Source of the DNA: Erythrophleum ivorense
Lineage: Eukaryota > Streptophyta > Magnoliopsida > Fabales > Fabaceae
Assembly (NCBI GenBank): GCA_026724425.1
Contig: JAIUCV010000009.1
Location: forward strand, 17,681,294-17,745,293
Length of the DNA: 64,000 nucleotides
Reading direction: 5' to 3'
Positions 14,800 through 27,086 of the stretch are shown here, piece after piece. The notes beneath the pieces were generated by a model. It saw only the letters and a list, made by a program, of their open reading frames with translations, had not been told where the DNA came from and ran no database searches. The translations under genes and the position numbers were made by a program. Positions within the stretch are counted from its first letter, which is position 1; every line of letters starts with the position of its first letter.

Positions 14800-14980
14800 T
14801 TTAGCATCACCCCATTTTTAAGACTTTTGGATTTGCCTCACTCTTGGTTTAGAGACTTTTGACTTAGCCTCACCCATCCAAGAGACTCTTGGCTTTGTCT
14901 CACCCATGCCATGAGACTTTTGGCATCTTCTCACCCACATCAAAGGACTTTTGGTACTACCTCACCCTTATGAGCTATTT
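14800..14980 (-). repeat. Minisatellite inside LTR C, about five units
   Basis: Units of roughly 30-36 bp built on GACTTTTGGCNTNGCCTCACCC recur with drift from 14805 to 14970. This is the reverse complement of the array in LTR O. Confidence 0.7.
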
Positions 14981-16898
14981 CCACAATTCAAAGGCATTCA
15001 ATAAGGCATATTGGTACCAAAATATCAACATAGTATCAAGTGGCATGTCTCAAGAATATAAATATACATATAAGCACACAATGACATATATGCAACAAGA
15101 AAAGGTGGAGAGTTACCTTGATGCAAATTTAAGCTTTACTTTGTTTGTTCCTTTTCTTTTTTAGTTCCACAAATACAATGAGGTGGGGTTGGATTTCCTT
15201 GGCCTATTCACAACAAACAACACTCAATTATACTCTTGGAACAAGCTATGACATCCAACTCACTCTTAAGAATACACTTTGTTCTATTTATCATAATATG
15301 GTTCCATTAATAACCTAATGAAGTAACTACCAAAATTAAATTTCTTGGTTCCATTCTCTTGCCATATCTAGGCCTCTTGACCTCATTTAAGGTCCTTGGA
15401 GCCATCACATACTCACTTCCATAAACCTAAGTACATGTTGCTTCATAAGGTTACATTATGGAAGCCATTTCCTTATCTCCTAACCTAAGGCTTCTAAATT
15501 TTTTCCAAGGGTTTCTCCTATCTTCTTTTATCATACAAAGTCCCAAATCAAGCTTGGAACAATTTAAAACATCCCCTAGCTATTTCTATAGGTCTTGGCC
15601 GAAATATGCCTTCATTAAGGATCCATGGAGTTTGAGATTTTTCCTTAATGGATGGGGCACTTGGGAGGCTCCCTAGGAGTTTTAGAAACTCAAACACATA
15701 CTCATATATGATAAGGAATTCTTGAATCAACCCAAATTTTAGATTATGTTCAAGAAGCCTACACTTTTCCAACTTGAATTCTACTAGCTTTTCATGCATT
15801 TCTTTGGTGTATTCCATCTTCCCATGGCCTAATTAGGTGAATTCTTATTGATTATAAAATAGAAACTTCCCCCCTTCATGGTTCTATTTTAGGCATCCCA
15901 CCATGGAAGAGAAGAAGGAGAAAAAGAAGCAACAAAGGAGGAGAAACTACCTTGAAATCAAGCTTCCTTCAAGAGTCCTTCCTCTTCCTTCTTCCTCCTC
16001 TTTGAATTTCAAATTTATCTCCTCTGGTCTGACCCCAAACCAGCATAAAAAATTTCATTAAAACCATGGAAAGATAAAGCAAGAAGAGGAGGATGAAGTT
16101 TCAAAAGGAAGAAGTATCAAAATCCTACTCTTTCTCACCTTCTGCCTTGCTTTCTTCCTCCAAAATTCCCTCTCTCTTGTGCGCCTAAGGAGCTATAAAT
16201 TTTCTCTAAAATTGGGCAAAAGAAAGTCGATTTAGGGAGGGAGAGGAAGAACATGGGCTTTAAAAAAGAATTTAAAAGCTTTATTGTAAAAATTATTTCC
16301 ATTTTTGCCCTTCTATCATGGCATTTTCAGTTTGGCTTTGTTTTATCTCCTTTTTGAGAACCATCTTTTCCATCATAAAATTTAAGTTCCTAATTTAATA
16401 AAATACCTTTGGAATCACTCAAATCGGAGCTAAAACCTTTCCAAATGAACTGGTCAAAGTTTGGATCAACCTACGTCGAAAAAAGTACACTGGAGGGGCT
16501 TTTACCAATCCCAGGGCTTCCCATGATTTTTGGGGCCTCTGAGAACCCTGAGAAACTTAGAATTTTAGTTTTAAAAGCCCTCCTAGGTGTTTTTCCAAAA
16601 TTGCACTTATTTACGAAAATGTCACTGGCCTTTTGATAATTTTTTTGAATAACTCTGACCCTAGTTTCTAGGTAACTCAGAGCTCAAATCCTCATTTTCT
16701 ATTATTTAAAATTTTATTCAAATTTTATTTTGCCTTGAATCACTTAGCTCAGGGGACTTGCTTTTCAAACTAGCCCGTTTCAGTGTTTTTGCAACATACC
16801 AGGTGTTACACTCCTTGTGCGCCTTATCCCCTAGGGTTTTCTCTGGTTTTTGGGCAAAGCTTGGTCAACTAAAATGGAGGAGGAAGAAGGGCGCCACT

Positions 16899-16910
16899 TA
16901 TATAAATAAA
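16899..16910 (-). promoter_or_regulatory. TATA motif of LTR B
   Basis: Minus-strand TTTATTTATATAAG precedes GTGGCGCC, in the same arrangement as in LTRs E and F. Confidence 0.5.
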
Positions 16911-19108
16911 GGAGGAAGAAGAACTTTTCAAAAATTTTCATTTTGCTCTTTGTTTTTGGCATTTTCGTTTATACTTCGTTTTACCTCCTTTTTTAGAACC
17001 ATCTTTTCCATTATAAAATTTAGGTTCCCAATTTAGTAAAATTCCTTTGGAATCACTCAAATCGGAGTTAAAACCTTCCCAAACAAATCTATCAAAGTTC
17101 AGGTGCACTGATGTTAGAAAAATGTTCATCGGAGGAGTTTAGCAGTCCCAGGCCTTCCCATGGTTTTTAGGACCTCTGAGAACCTTGAAGAACTCAAAAA
17201 TTTCATTTAAAAAGCCCTCCTATGTGAATTCTAAAAATTGCTCAAAATTACAAAAATGCCATTATGTTTCGTAAGTTTTCTATAAGAAATTGTTTCTTCA
17301 TTCTTGCTCTATTTTTCTTTCCGTTTGAGCCTAGGATTCTCATTTTTAGGAGTCTAGAATGCTTCCCAAATTTTTGGGACCTTAACTACATCATTTCAGG
17401 GGACTTCCTTTTTGTATCTGATGAGTTTCGTTTGTTTACAGAGAAATCGTACATTACATTTCTCATGTTTTCTCATGTTTTCAGAGAACTAGATGTTACA
17501 TTGAAAATGCATGCATGGACATATTAACATATGTGAGCATTCAAGAAATATTCTTGGCATTTGAACAAGTCATACATAGCATACATAGACTTGCTAAGTA
17601 AGTGGATTAGCCTCATCCATTCAGTTATGGATTTTGGACTTGCCTCACCTATTTCTTTAAGAGGTTTTTGACTCAACCTTACTTTTGGGAGTCAACCTCA
17701 CTTTTGGGAGACTCTTTACTTTGTCTTAACTAACTTTAAGGGGCTTGGCTCATCCTCACCATGGCTAAAGAGTTCTTAGCTTCTCCATACTCAAGCAAAC
17801 CAAGGTAAGCACATAAAGTATCATTTGAATGTATAAAATATCATCATGGTACCATGGAATACAAGCTCATGCTAAAATACTTTTCATAGCTCAAAACATA
17901 TATACACATATTCAAAGACAATGTAAGCATACATCCATACATGAGAGAAGGTGCAGAGAGCTACCTTACTTACATTTACACACTTTTTTTTAGTCTTGAA
18001 TCCTCTCCCTTGACTTCACACATCTAAGGTGGAGATCACTTCTCTTGGCCTAGACACATTATATGGAAGCTAATTGTACTCTTGAATCAAATTCTAAGCC
18101 CGCACAATCACTAGAAAAGCTAGGTAACTCATAAGGCCCTTTTATGGTTCCATAATGCACTTAATGAAGCAACCTTTGGAAAACATCATCTTGGCTCCAT
18201 TATCTTTATCTATTTATGATTCTTGACTCCATTTAAACCTCTTGGAGTCATCACACAATCAATTCTAGAAGCCTAGTTAGGTGTTGCTTCTTTAAGCCAT
18301 ATTATGGAACATATAAGGCCATCTTACTATCTATGGTTTTTAAAAGTTTTCCAAGGCTTCCTCTCATATTTTCCCATCACAAATGATGCAAAACTAAGTT
18401 TAGAAGGAATCAAAACACTCCCTAGGTGTATAAACTCTCTTTGGCCAAAGCATGTATTCTTCTTAGCACGTTTAGAGTTTCCTTGCTTCCTTTGATGGGA
18501 GAAACATGTAGGAAGCTCTCTTGGTGTCTTAGGAACTTATATAAACACTTAAACATCATAAAATATGGCTAGGGTTCATGATAGAGTTCAAGGTGCAATC
18601 AAAACCCTAATTTTTCTATCTTGCAAATTCATAATTTTTACTTGGATTTCTTTGTATATTCTTACTTTTTTCCCTTAAATTCATAGAATTCACCCTTGGG
18701 TTCTCCTTAAAATTCCAACCAACCCTCCTATGGCTTCTTAAGTGGGGAGAAATATGGAGAGAAGAGGAGTAAGGGGTAGCAACCATGGAAGAAGAAATTA
18801 CCTTGTTTTTCTTTGTTTTCTCACTTGAATCTTGTCTTCTTTGGCTTTCTCTCTTCAAATATGAATTTTTTCCTTAATTTCTCCCTTAAAACAGATTCAT
18901 ATACTTCAATATAATCACAAGAAAGAAAGGGGAATGGAGAAGAAGAGGTTTACAAGGGAAAGAGTATGGAAAACTACCAAAATTCCATACCTTTTAGCTT
19001 TGATTTCCCCTCCTCTTCCTCTTCCTCTTGTGCGCCACTCTCCTAGGGTTTTCTTTTGGTCTAAGGCAGAAACAAGTGAAGCTAAATGAAGGGAAAGATG
19101 GCGTGCCT

Positions 19109-19117
19109 CATATATAT
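19109..19117 (-). promoter_or_regulatory. TATA motif of LTR A
   Basis: Minus-strand AATATATATGAGG is followed by CACGCC, a mutated form of the GGCGCC block of the other copies. Confidence 0.45.
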
Positions 19118-19997
19118 TGGTGGACGAAGGAAGACTTTTCAAAATTTTCTATTTTGCCCTTCATTCTTGATATTTTTGTTTCTAATTCATTTTAGCTCTT
19201 TTTTGAGAACTGTATTTTCTATTATAAAATTTAGGTTCCCAATTTAGTAAAATACTTTTGAAATCACTCAAATTGAAACTAAAACCTTCCCAAATGAATC
19301 TGGCAAAGTTCGGGTGCACCGATGTTGAAAAATATTCACCGGAGGGGCTTTAGTTGTCCTAGGCTTTCCTATGGTTTTTAAGGCCTCTGAGAACCCTAGG
19401 AAACTCAAAAATTTTATTTAAAAATCTATCCTATGTGAATTCTAAAATTTGTTCAAAATGACAAAAATGCCCTTACGTTCATCAATCTTTTATTGCATTT
19501 TGTTTCTTCATTCTAGCTCTCTTTTTCCTTCTGTTTGAGCCTGGGATTCTCATTTTTAGGAGTCTATAATGCTTCCCTAAATTTTCAAGACCTTAACTAA
19601 GTCATTTTGGGGGACTTCCTTTTGTATCCGGTGAATTTGGTACATTTACAAAGAAATTGTACATTACGTTTCTCACATTTTCTCTCATTTTCAAAGAACC
19701 AAATATTACACTGTCACTGTACAGCCTCAATGAATGAAGAGAATTTTGGGAGTTTTGACCCTTGATCCATGGTTTGTGCTAAGTTTTGAAAATGTTATGA
19801 TTTGTATGAATGGAAAATAATTAGAGAATATTGTTGGTGAGTTCATGGGGTCTCGAAGATGTAAAATGATAAATTTATCCGCTACGCAATCCATTTTAAT
19901 TCATTATTTTAATGCCCTTTTTTGGGATTTCTTTGAAGAATTGTATCATCCCACTTGTACATAAGAGAATTAATGTTAGAAATAATATGGTATTACA

Positions 19998-20735
19998 CGA
20001 TTCATTAAGGACTTTAGCAAGATTTTTCTACCATTATCTAGACTTTTTCAAAAGGATGTAGATTTTAATTTTGATGAGTCATGTAGATTAGCATTTGATA
20101 AGTTGAAGAGAAAGCTAACCATACCACCTATCATCTAACTTCCTAATTGTCCCTTTGAATTGATGTGTGATGCATCCAACTTTGTTGTGGATGTAATTCT
20201 TTCCCAAAGGATAGACAAAAAGTCTCATGTGATCTCTTATGCATTGCACACTTTAGATGAGGCTTAGGTTAATTATACAACCACTAAAAAGGAGCTTTTA
20301 CCTATTATTTTTGCTTTAGATAAGTTTCATTCTTATTTGCTTGGTTCTAAATTTATTGTTTATTCTGATCATGTAGCTTTAAAGTTTCTACTCAAAAAGC
20401 CTGATGCGAAACCAAGACTTATTAGGTGGATGCTACTCCTATAGGAATTTGACATAAAAATCAGAGATAAGAGTGGACAGAAAATTTTGTGGCTAATCAT
20501 TTGAGTAGAACACCTCACTCTTCAGATTCATCTGCTATCAGGGATAGTTTTTCATATGAACAATAATACTCATTGCATGGTAAAGATCCCTAATATGCAG
20601 ATATGGTAAATTTCTTAGTTGTTTCTGAATTGCCTGCTTATTTTAAAAAGTACCAAATTAATAAACTTAAGAGTAAGGCAAAATATTATGTTTGGGATGA
20701 CCTTTACTTGTGGTGCATGTATAATGACTAGATTA
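19998..20735 (+). pseudogene. End of RT and RNase H (element 1 pol), continuation after LTR O
   Basis: The frame resumes with RFIKDFSK, then DVDFNFDESC, the RNase H start ELMCDAS near 20160, SHVISYA near 20225, NYTTTKKELL near 20270 and the SDHVALKFLLKKPDAKPRLIR region near 20365-20425. These match the RT connection and RNase H order of element 2 at 29641-30400. RNase H would degrade the RNA of the RNA:DNA hybrid during reverse transcription. Stops occur near 20138, 20266 and 20443, and frame is lost around 20470 in the linker. The reading joins 590-1516 once the inserted LTR is left out. Confidence 0.85.
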
Positions 20736-21807
20736 TTAGGAGATGTGTTCTTGATTATGAGTTCATATTTGTTTTGCATTTTTGTCATAACCTTGTATAT
20801 GGTGGCCATTTTGGTTCTTAATGTACTGTTATGAAGGTTCTAAATTCTGGATAATTTTGGCCCACCTTATTTAAGGATGCATATGCTTTCTATAAGAACT
20901 ATACATGATGCCAACAGACAGGTAATATTTCTCATAGGAATGAGATGCTTCAACAACCATCATTGTTCTATAAGATATTTGATGTTTAGGGTATTGACTT
21001 CATGGGACCATTTCTTGTTTCTTTTGGTTTCACATATCTTTTCTTAACTGTAGATTACATTTCAAAGCGGGTGGAAGCAAAAGTCACCAGGACTGATGAT
21101 TCTTATATGGTTATGAACTTTGTTAGATCTCATATTTTTTACAAGTTTGATATACCTAAAGCAACCATTAGTGATCAAGGCTCCCACTTTCATACCAAAA
21201 ACATGCAAGCCCTACTTTACAAGTATGGTGTGCTCCATAAAGTAGCCACCCCTACCATCTATAAACAAATGGTTAAGCAGAGGTTTTGAAATAGAGAGAT
21301 AAAACAAATTTTGGAGAAAACAGTGTAACCTAACAGAAAGGATTAGAGTAAAAGATTAGAAGATGCACTATAGGCTTATCGTACTGCCTACAAAACTCCT
21401 ATAGGCATGTCACCCTATAGGTTGACTTTTGGTAAAGCTTGTCACTTACTAGCTAAAATTGAGCATTAAGCCTATTAGGTTGTAAAGAAGTGCAATATAG
21501 ATCTATCTCAAGCCGGTTCTCAAAGAAAATTGCAACTTCAATAACTTGAAAGATTTGGTTGGAAACCTACAAAAATTCTAAAATTTATAAGAAGAAAACC
21601 AAGGTCATGCATGACAAGATGATTGAAATAAAAGAACTTCATGTTGGTGAAAGAGTCCTCCTCTACAATTCTCGCCTAAAGCTGATGCCCGGTAAGTTAC
21701 GTTCTAAATGGATTGGTCCATTTGTGGTTACTTATGTTTTTCCTTATGGTGTAGTTGAGATTATGAATGAATCAACCCACAAGCACTTCACAGTGAATGG
21801 GGAATGA
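20736..21807 (+). pseudogene. Integrase (element 1 pol), decayed
   Basis: An H2C2-like zinc region (LHFCHNLVYGGHFG near 20775) is followed by the catalytic core: GIDFMGPF near 20992, VDYISKRVEA near 21052, ISDQGSHFHTKN near 21170, a frameshifted segment holding the expected glutamate near 21278, then AYRTAYKTPIGMSPYR near 21378. The C-terminal module LRSKWIGPFVVTYVFPYGVVEI is at 21692-21757. No chromodomain follows, as expected for Athila-type rather than chromovirus elements. A one-base loss near 21255 and several stops break it. Integrase inserts the cDNA and leaves 5-bp duplications. Confidence 0.87.
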
Positions 21808-22842
21808 CTTAAACATTTTTATGAGGGATTTCAAGAGCAGACAGTAGGGAAACTACATCTTTACAACACTCCATACACTTGAATCACCTGGTTATATTTC
21901 TTTCCCTCCTTTTTTTCCTTTCTTGTCTTCTCTTTAATTGATAAATTAGATTGTTATTACATTGAGGACAATGTAAATATTATGTGTGTGGGGGGGGAGA
22001 AAGGGAGAGGAATCATTCTACTTTCCTCTTAGTTTGGCCTTTCTTTTTTAGCATTTCCTTATTTTCTTGTTTTTCTTGCAAATTTTTAGTTTTTTCAAAT
22101 AATTTTTTTTTAAAAAAAATAAGTTGAAGCAATTTAAGTTTAGAAGTATTCCAATATGATTAGGAATCAATCTTATTTTTTTGGAATTTAAGTAAATTGG
22201 CAATAAATTTGATTCCAATGGATTTCATGTAGTAGATTTTAAACCTGTGGGGATTTTGGGCCTGCATTCACTTATCATGATTTCTACTCTAAAACTTGTT
22301 TTGATTCTTAATTGAAACTATATTTGCATAAGCATTCATAAAGATGATTAAGGCATTCTTTTTTCTTTTATTTTCTTGTAGACAGAGCCAAATAGCTATT
22401 CCGCCTATGTTTTATCCTTTGTTTTTATTCTCTTTTTTAGCCTTTTATGTTTTTTTTAACCCTTTAGCTAAAAAAAAAATTATCCCACCTTGTATAGGAT
22501 ACTTTTGATTATTAGGAGCATTATATCTTTATAGGGTGGATGGAAGTGCAGCGTAATTTTGTGTTAATTTTGAGCTAATTAATTTGTTCTTCCTAGAGAT
22601 ATGTCAAAAAAAAAATTAAACCAAAAAAAGCATGAAGAAAAAAAATCTTTATGAAAGAAAAAGAAAAGAAAATTATTTTATTTTCGTTGAGCATGTATTG
22701 ATTTATGGTAAATAAGACTTTAAGATGCACATTTATTCCATTCTATGTTCTTTTTTTATTGCTCTTGATGACTTTAAGTGTTAACATTGTGTCTTTTGTT
22801 GCATCCTTAGGAGATTATTTACTATTTGTTTCATACCTTAGT
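21808..22842 (+). other. 3' noncoding part of element 1, with G-rich PPT-like tract
   Basis: About 1 kb of AT-rich DNA with T- and A-runs and no credible ORF. ATTGAGGACAATG at 21961 and GTGTGTGGGGGGGGAG at 21984-21999 match the motif pair that follows pol in element 2 (28340-28380, minus strand). The stretch TTGCATAAGCATTCATAAAG near 22325 also has a counterpart there. There is no envelope-like ORF. It ends at 22842, where LTR F is inserted. Confidence 0.65.
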
Positions 22843-24972
22843 TGTAACACCATATATTTCTAGCTCATTTCATACTATCTCTATGCCTCATATCAAACAA
22901 TTCACAAATGTGCAAGAAAAAATAGCATTAAATAATGCATTTCTCAGCATTACGTCGCGTATAAAAATTTTATTCAGTGTCACATGGATCATGTGAGCTC
23001 ATACATCACATTCTCATATTTAATTATATGAATACAACTCATTTGCATCATTAAAAGTGGCCTACATCTCGTGGAACTCAAAGGGAAGCATGAAATACAT
23101 ATATATATTTTCGGCCAGATTTTTCACATTTCTGTCACAAATTTTGAAAAATCATAACTAATTCTAAAAAAATTGAAATTATGCATTCTTAGCCATTATA
23201 GAAAGCTAAATATGTCTACTTCATGATAAAAGTATGTCTAGACTATAACATCCAACACAAAAGACGCTTGACATTCAAAATAGTCCAGAGATCAGGCTAT
23301 CCACTGGTGTTGATGTAGAATTCTGTAGCAAATTTCAAAAATATCCAATTAGTTTCAAAAAAATCCAATCTATGAAAATGATATTAATCTCAAAAGCTGT
23401 AGATGTTAGATAAAGGAAAAAAATAACTCTAGACCGATTCAGGTATGCCCAGACCTTAAAACTTAATCAAACAGTAACTGAGGTCAAGTGGAGTTCCTGA
23501 TACTCAACAGATTGTTTGAAAATTCATATCTCCCTCTCTAAACATTCAAATGAGGTGCTTCTAGTTGCTACAAGTCACTAGGAATGTCTAGTTTCTTTGT
23601 ATAAAATTTTATGTTAATTGGACATCATTTGGGCCTTGTGTAATAGATTTTATTTTCATACCTGAGTGAACAGTGACATGACCAAAACCAAAAAAAATTT
23701 AAAATTTGGAAATTCATAAAATATTTTCTAGATCTCCAAAAATTATGTTCTTTAGCTTTCTAAAAAGCTCTCAACAAGTTCTAATAACATGCCAAATCTC
23801 TGATCAAGAAGAGCTCATTTGGATAAAAAGCGATATAGGGTTCTATTATGGTCAATGTTGTCTCCATATAGGATACCAAAATGTCCAAATGGCTTTCCTT
23901 AGGGTTTGGCACCTCTTGGGTAAGTCTAAAAGTATGATTATGACTTGTGTGAGCTGCCCAAGTGATCCCAAATCTTATGTATTTCATTTTGGCTATTTCA
24001 CTTTCATTCATACATGAAATTTCATAATGCAAAATTGCTATTACATGACCCAAATGAGTATTTCTATACATATAACCCTAGTTCTCATTTATACACAATA
24101 CATTAACATAATTATACATGCTCATAACATCATAGGTCATTACAACTAAGGATTTCATCAATTACTATACATAAGGCCTTAAAGTAACAATTTCAAGACA
24201 CTTTGATGTCATGCTCTCATCTTCAAGATGGTTGGCTTCTATTACTTTGCTCTCTTGGTCTACCTAGTATGTTAGAACATTGGAGAGGAGGGGATGAGAT
24301 TCAAAGAATCTCAATAGCTCATCTCCCATTCAATCATATATAAAGTATGCAAAACAAGTCTCACAAATGCATGCATGGCATATGGACATGTGCAATCATT
24401 CAAGAAGCATTCTTAACATTTAAAAATATCATACATAGCATACATAGGCTTGCCAAGCAAGTGGATTGGCTTCACCCATTTACTTATAGATTTTAGATTT
24501 GCCTCACCCATTCTTTAAGAGGTTCTTGGACTCAACCATGCTCTTGGGAGTCAATCTCACTTTTGGGAGACTCTTTACTTTGTCTCAACCAATCTTAAGG
24601 GTTCTTAGCTCATCCTCACCATGGCTATAGGTTCTTGGCCTTACCAGGCTCAAGCAAACTAAGGAAAACATCATTTGGAAAATATAATGCATCATCATGG
24701 TACCATGGAGTAAGAGGTCATGCTAGAACATTTTTCATGGCTTGAAATATATATACACACATTCAAAGATAAGTAAAGCAAGCAATCATACATGAACAAA
24801 GGTGGAGAGAGCTATCTTGCTAATATTTGAACACTTTTGCCTTAAGCCTTGAATCCTCTCCCTTGACCTCACACACCCAAGAAGGTGGAGATCATTTCTT
24901 TCAGCCTAGACACAATTTATGGAAGCCAATTATGTTCATGAAATTAATTCAAAGGCTACACAACTTGCTTAG

Positions 24973-27070
24973 TGATGATGCCTTAGTCGCTTAAGCACTC
25001 AATTAAACTAAGATTGAATTAATGCAGTATAAGTCAACCCTAGCTCATTCTTCCCAATGAGCAATTTAGGGGTTAGTTTGAATTGATTTTAGGTGATTAA
25101 TTGATGCAAATTCTAAAAAAATATCCCTACACTAAATGCAAAATTAATTGAACTAAATGCATGCAAATGGGGGGGTTTTGAATTAAGAAATTAAATCTCA
25201 ACTAAAATAGAAAAACCAAATAAGTAATTAAACTGGATGTTCTAAATTTAAATTAAAATGATTTTGAAAATGCTAAGAACAAATAGGAGGCAACTAAGGT
25301 TTTGCAAGGGGATTTCAGCTCTCATCACTCACTAAAGATTGATTGAGACCAAGAGGAGTAATTAGATAATAGACTAATGTAATTAATTAACTCAATCCAA
25401 GGATAGGAAACCCTAAACTCAAATGCATATCACTTGACTTAACTAGGAAACCCTAAGTTAATTCAAGTAATTTGCAAGTAATTGAGCCAATTAAACACAT
25501 CAAATTCTTCAACAATTGGATTCAATTAATTCTGGAAATTTAATTTCAATTACCTAATTGAACAATTAAGTAATCATACTACCCAATTCAACAATCAAGT
25601 AGCGCAAAAGACCAAGATATGCAATTAAAATTATAACATTAATCAAATCAATGCAAGAGAACTCAAACCTCAATCCAACCAACATTATAAGGTCCAGAAA
25701 ATCAAAATTCCAGCAAATACAAAACATAAATTCAATCCCAATTAACCAATTCCAATTATAATCCAAGATAAAATAATTGTTCAACCTAAAACTAGGTCTT
25801 AACATTCAATCCACATAGAAATTCCTAAAACTAGAAAATCTCTAAATTGTTGAAATTTAAAGAGGAAAAGGTAGGAAAAATAAACTCCCTCAATGGTCTT
25901 CAATCCAATTAATTCAAGAGTTCAAGCTTCCTCCTCCATGCTTCACCTTGGTGCCACCTTTAATTAATTAAGCTCCCATTGATTTTGTGCTTCTAAAATC
26001 CCTCAAGCTTTTTGCCATGAAGAGAGAATGAAGGAAAATAGAGATGATGGTGGTTCAGCTGGAAGGCAACGTGCTATACAGAGGCAAAGAAGAGTCACAA
26101 CAGCAATTCCATCATCTCCAGGCGTTAACTCCCCCTGCTAAAGTCTAGGCATTGACTCCTAACTTCTCCCAGGTGTTGGCTCTGTGTTAAGTCTGACTTC
26201 CCTTTGTGTCCTAGTCTGCGTAAGTACCAAGGCTAGAGAAGACAAAAAAAAACAATTCCCCCATCTCCTTCCAGTCCCTCAGCGTTCTTGCTTTAGTTTT
26301 CTTTAGCGCCCAGCAGCAATTCGAACTCAGAGAAAACAAACAATCCAAAAGGACGCCATCCGTCCTTGCCTCCAGGTCCAGCGTCTTATAGTCTACTGCA
26401 GTCCAGAGAAGGAAAAATGAACCAATGAAGGAAGAATGAAAATGCTCTGCAGCTCCTACTCTCCAGCGTCTCCTCTACTCCAGTTCGACGGCCAGAAGTC
26501 AAAGAATAATGCAGCAATTCAATTCATCCTCCCAGTGCGCTTTCTTCTTCTGCATGCGTCCAGTATGAAGAAAAATATATGAATCTAGCCCTCAGCTACT
26601 GTAGTCCCGAAGGAACCCAAAACTCTCCCTGAAGCCTCTAGTATCTCCTTTCGGCCTCCACCCCTTGCTCACGTTCTTTCCTTTTTTGCACCAGGAAAAA
26701 AAAACGTCCAATGAAAACATAATAAACTAATTACAAATATGCCATTATCAGAAAATTAATAAAAGTCAAAAAATCATGCTCCAATCTTAACCCTTGATCC
26801 ACTTTAATTTCTTAATTTACTTGCCCAAAAATTCTGCGCAAAATTAATAAATGTTTTAAAGATTGAAAATATTTAACTCATCAAAGAATTATGGAGAATA
26901 AAATATTAGCAATTTAAATCCAAAAATTCTCCTAATTAATTCAAAATTATATTATTTTTCAAAATTAACCATAAATTCAAATATTATATAATAAATCCAT
27001 TTAAGCTCAAATTAATTATTAAAAACAATAATAAATGTGGATAAAAATATATGAAAATTAGTATTTATCA
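24973..27070 (-). repeat. 3' LTR of Athila-like element 2 (2098 bp)
   Basis: TGATGATGCC at 24973 and GTATTTATCA at 27070 give TG...CA ends. The same sequence appears at 34927-37015 with scattered substitutions. It contains one copy of the 573-bp segment that is tandemly multiplied in the 5' LTR. The element reads on the minus strand, so its U3 is at the 27070 end, next to the PPT. Short ORFs inside it are chance. Confidence 0.92.
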
Positions 27071-27086
27071 ATTCCCCCACACTTAT
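27071..27086 (-). other. Polypurine tract of Athila-like element 2
   Basis: Minus-strand GATAAGTGTGGGGGAAT abuts the LTR start TGATAAATAC. A purine-rich tract just before the 3' LTR primes plus-strand DNA synthesis. Confidence 0.8.

Larger units (their letters stand above)
9536..16810 (-). mobile_element. LTR C (divergent subfamily), inserted in LTR B
   Basis: It starts TGTAATACTATAG at 9536 and ends CCAGGTGTTACA at 16810. Its own parts are 9536-10655 and 14346-16810, about 3.6 kb. The flanks CCTCT and CTCCT match at 3 of 5 bases, and LTR B resumes with TGTGCGCC, as in the uninterrupted LTR A near 19030. Its middle region, including the minisatellite, resembles O more than A, B, E and F. Probably a solo LTR. 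Confidence 0.8.
6389..17500 (-). mobile_element. Solo LTR B (3.7-kb family), inserted in LTR A
   Basis: It begins TGTAACACCATATATTTC at 6389 and ends AGATGTTACA at 17500. Exact duplications TTGAA lie at 6384-6388 and 17501-17505, and A resumes directly afterwards with AATGCATGCATGG. Its own sequence is 6389-9535 plus 16811-17500, about 3.7 kb after discounting a 116-bp tandem duplication. There is no internal region. It is in the same orientation as A. Confidence 0.88.
4891..19710 (-). mobile_element. LTR A (3.7-kb family), inserted in LTR O
   Basis: Read on +, it runs from TGTAACACCATAAC at 4891 to AAATATTACA at 19710. Its own parts are 4891-6388 and 17501-19710, about 3.7 kb. It is flanked by O on both sides and is inverted relative to O. 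The flanking 5-mers TTTTC and CTGTC agree at only 3 of 5 positions, so the target duplication has decayed or the ends were altered. It has no internal region of its own and is probably a solo LTR. A conserved TATA motif lies at 19109-19117. Confidence 0.8.
1517..19997 (+). mobile_element. Solo LTR O (3.7-kb LTR family), + orientation, split by later insertions
   Basis: It begins TGTCACGAAC and ends GGTATTACA, with exact 5-bp target duplications CGATT on both sides, and it sits in the RT of element 1. Its own sequence is 1517-4890 plus 19711-19997, about 3.66 kb. The reverse complement matches LTRs A, B, C and E along most of its length. For example, 1570-1660 pairs with the AAGTCCCCTG and CTCCTAAAAATGA blocks seen reversed near 14190-14250. 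No internal region or second LTR occurs, so it is a solo LTR left by LTR-LTR recombination. Orientation is set by family member F, which abuts a polypurine tract. It shares a subfamily-like minisatellite with C. Confidence 0.85.
1..22842 (+). mobile_element. Athila-like Ty3/gypsy element 1, decayed, 5' truncated by window edge
   Basis: Protease, RT, RNase H and integrase remains lie in the order usual for Ty3/gypsy elements of the Athila lineage, at 2-1516 and again at 19998-21807. The two parts join exactly across the duplicated CGATT at 1512-1516 and 19998-20002, so 1517-19997 is a later insertion. The gag and 5' LTR lie left of the window. The 3' noncoding part ends at 22842, where another LTR is inserted, and no 3' LTR of this element is visible. 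Frequent TAG, TGA and TAA codons at otherwise conserved positions and several indels show it is dead. It is the oldest layer at this end of the window. Lineage is judged from motif similarity only. Confidence 0.85.
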
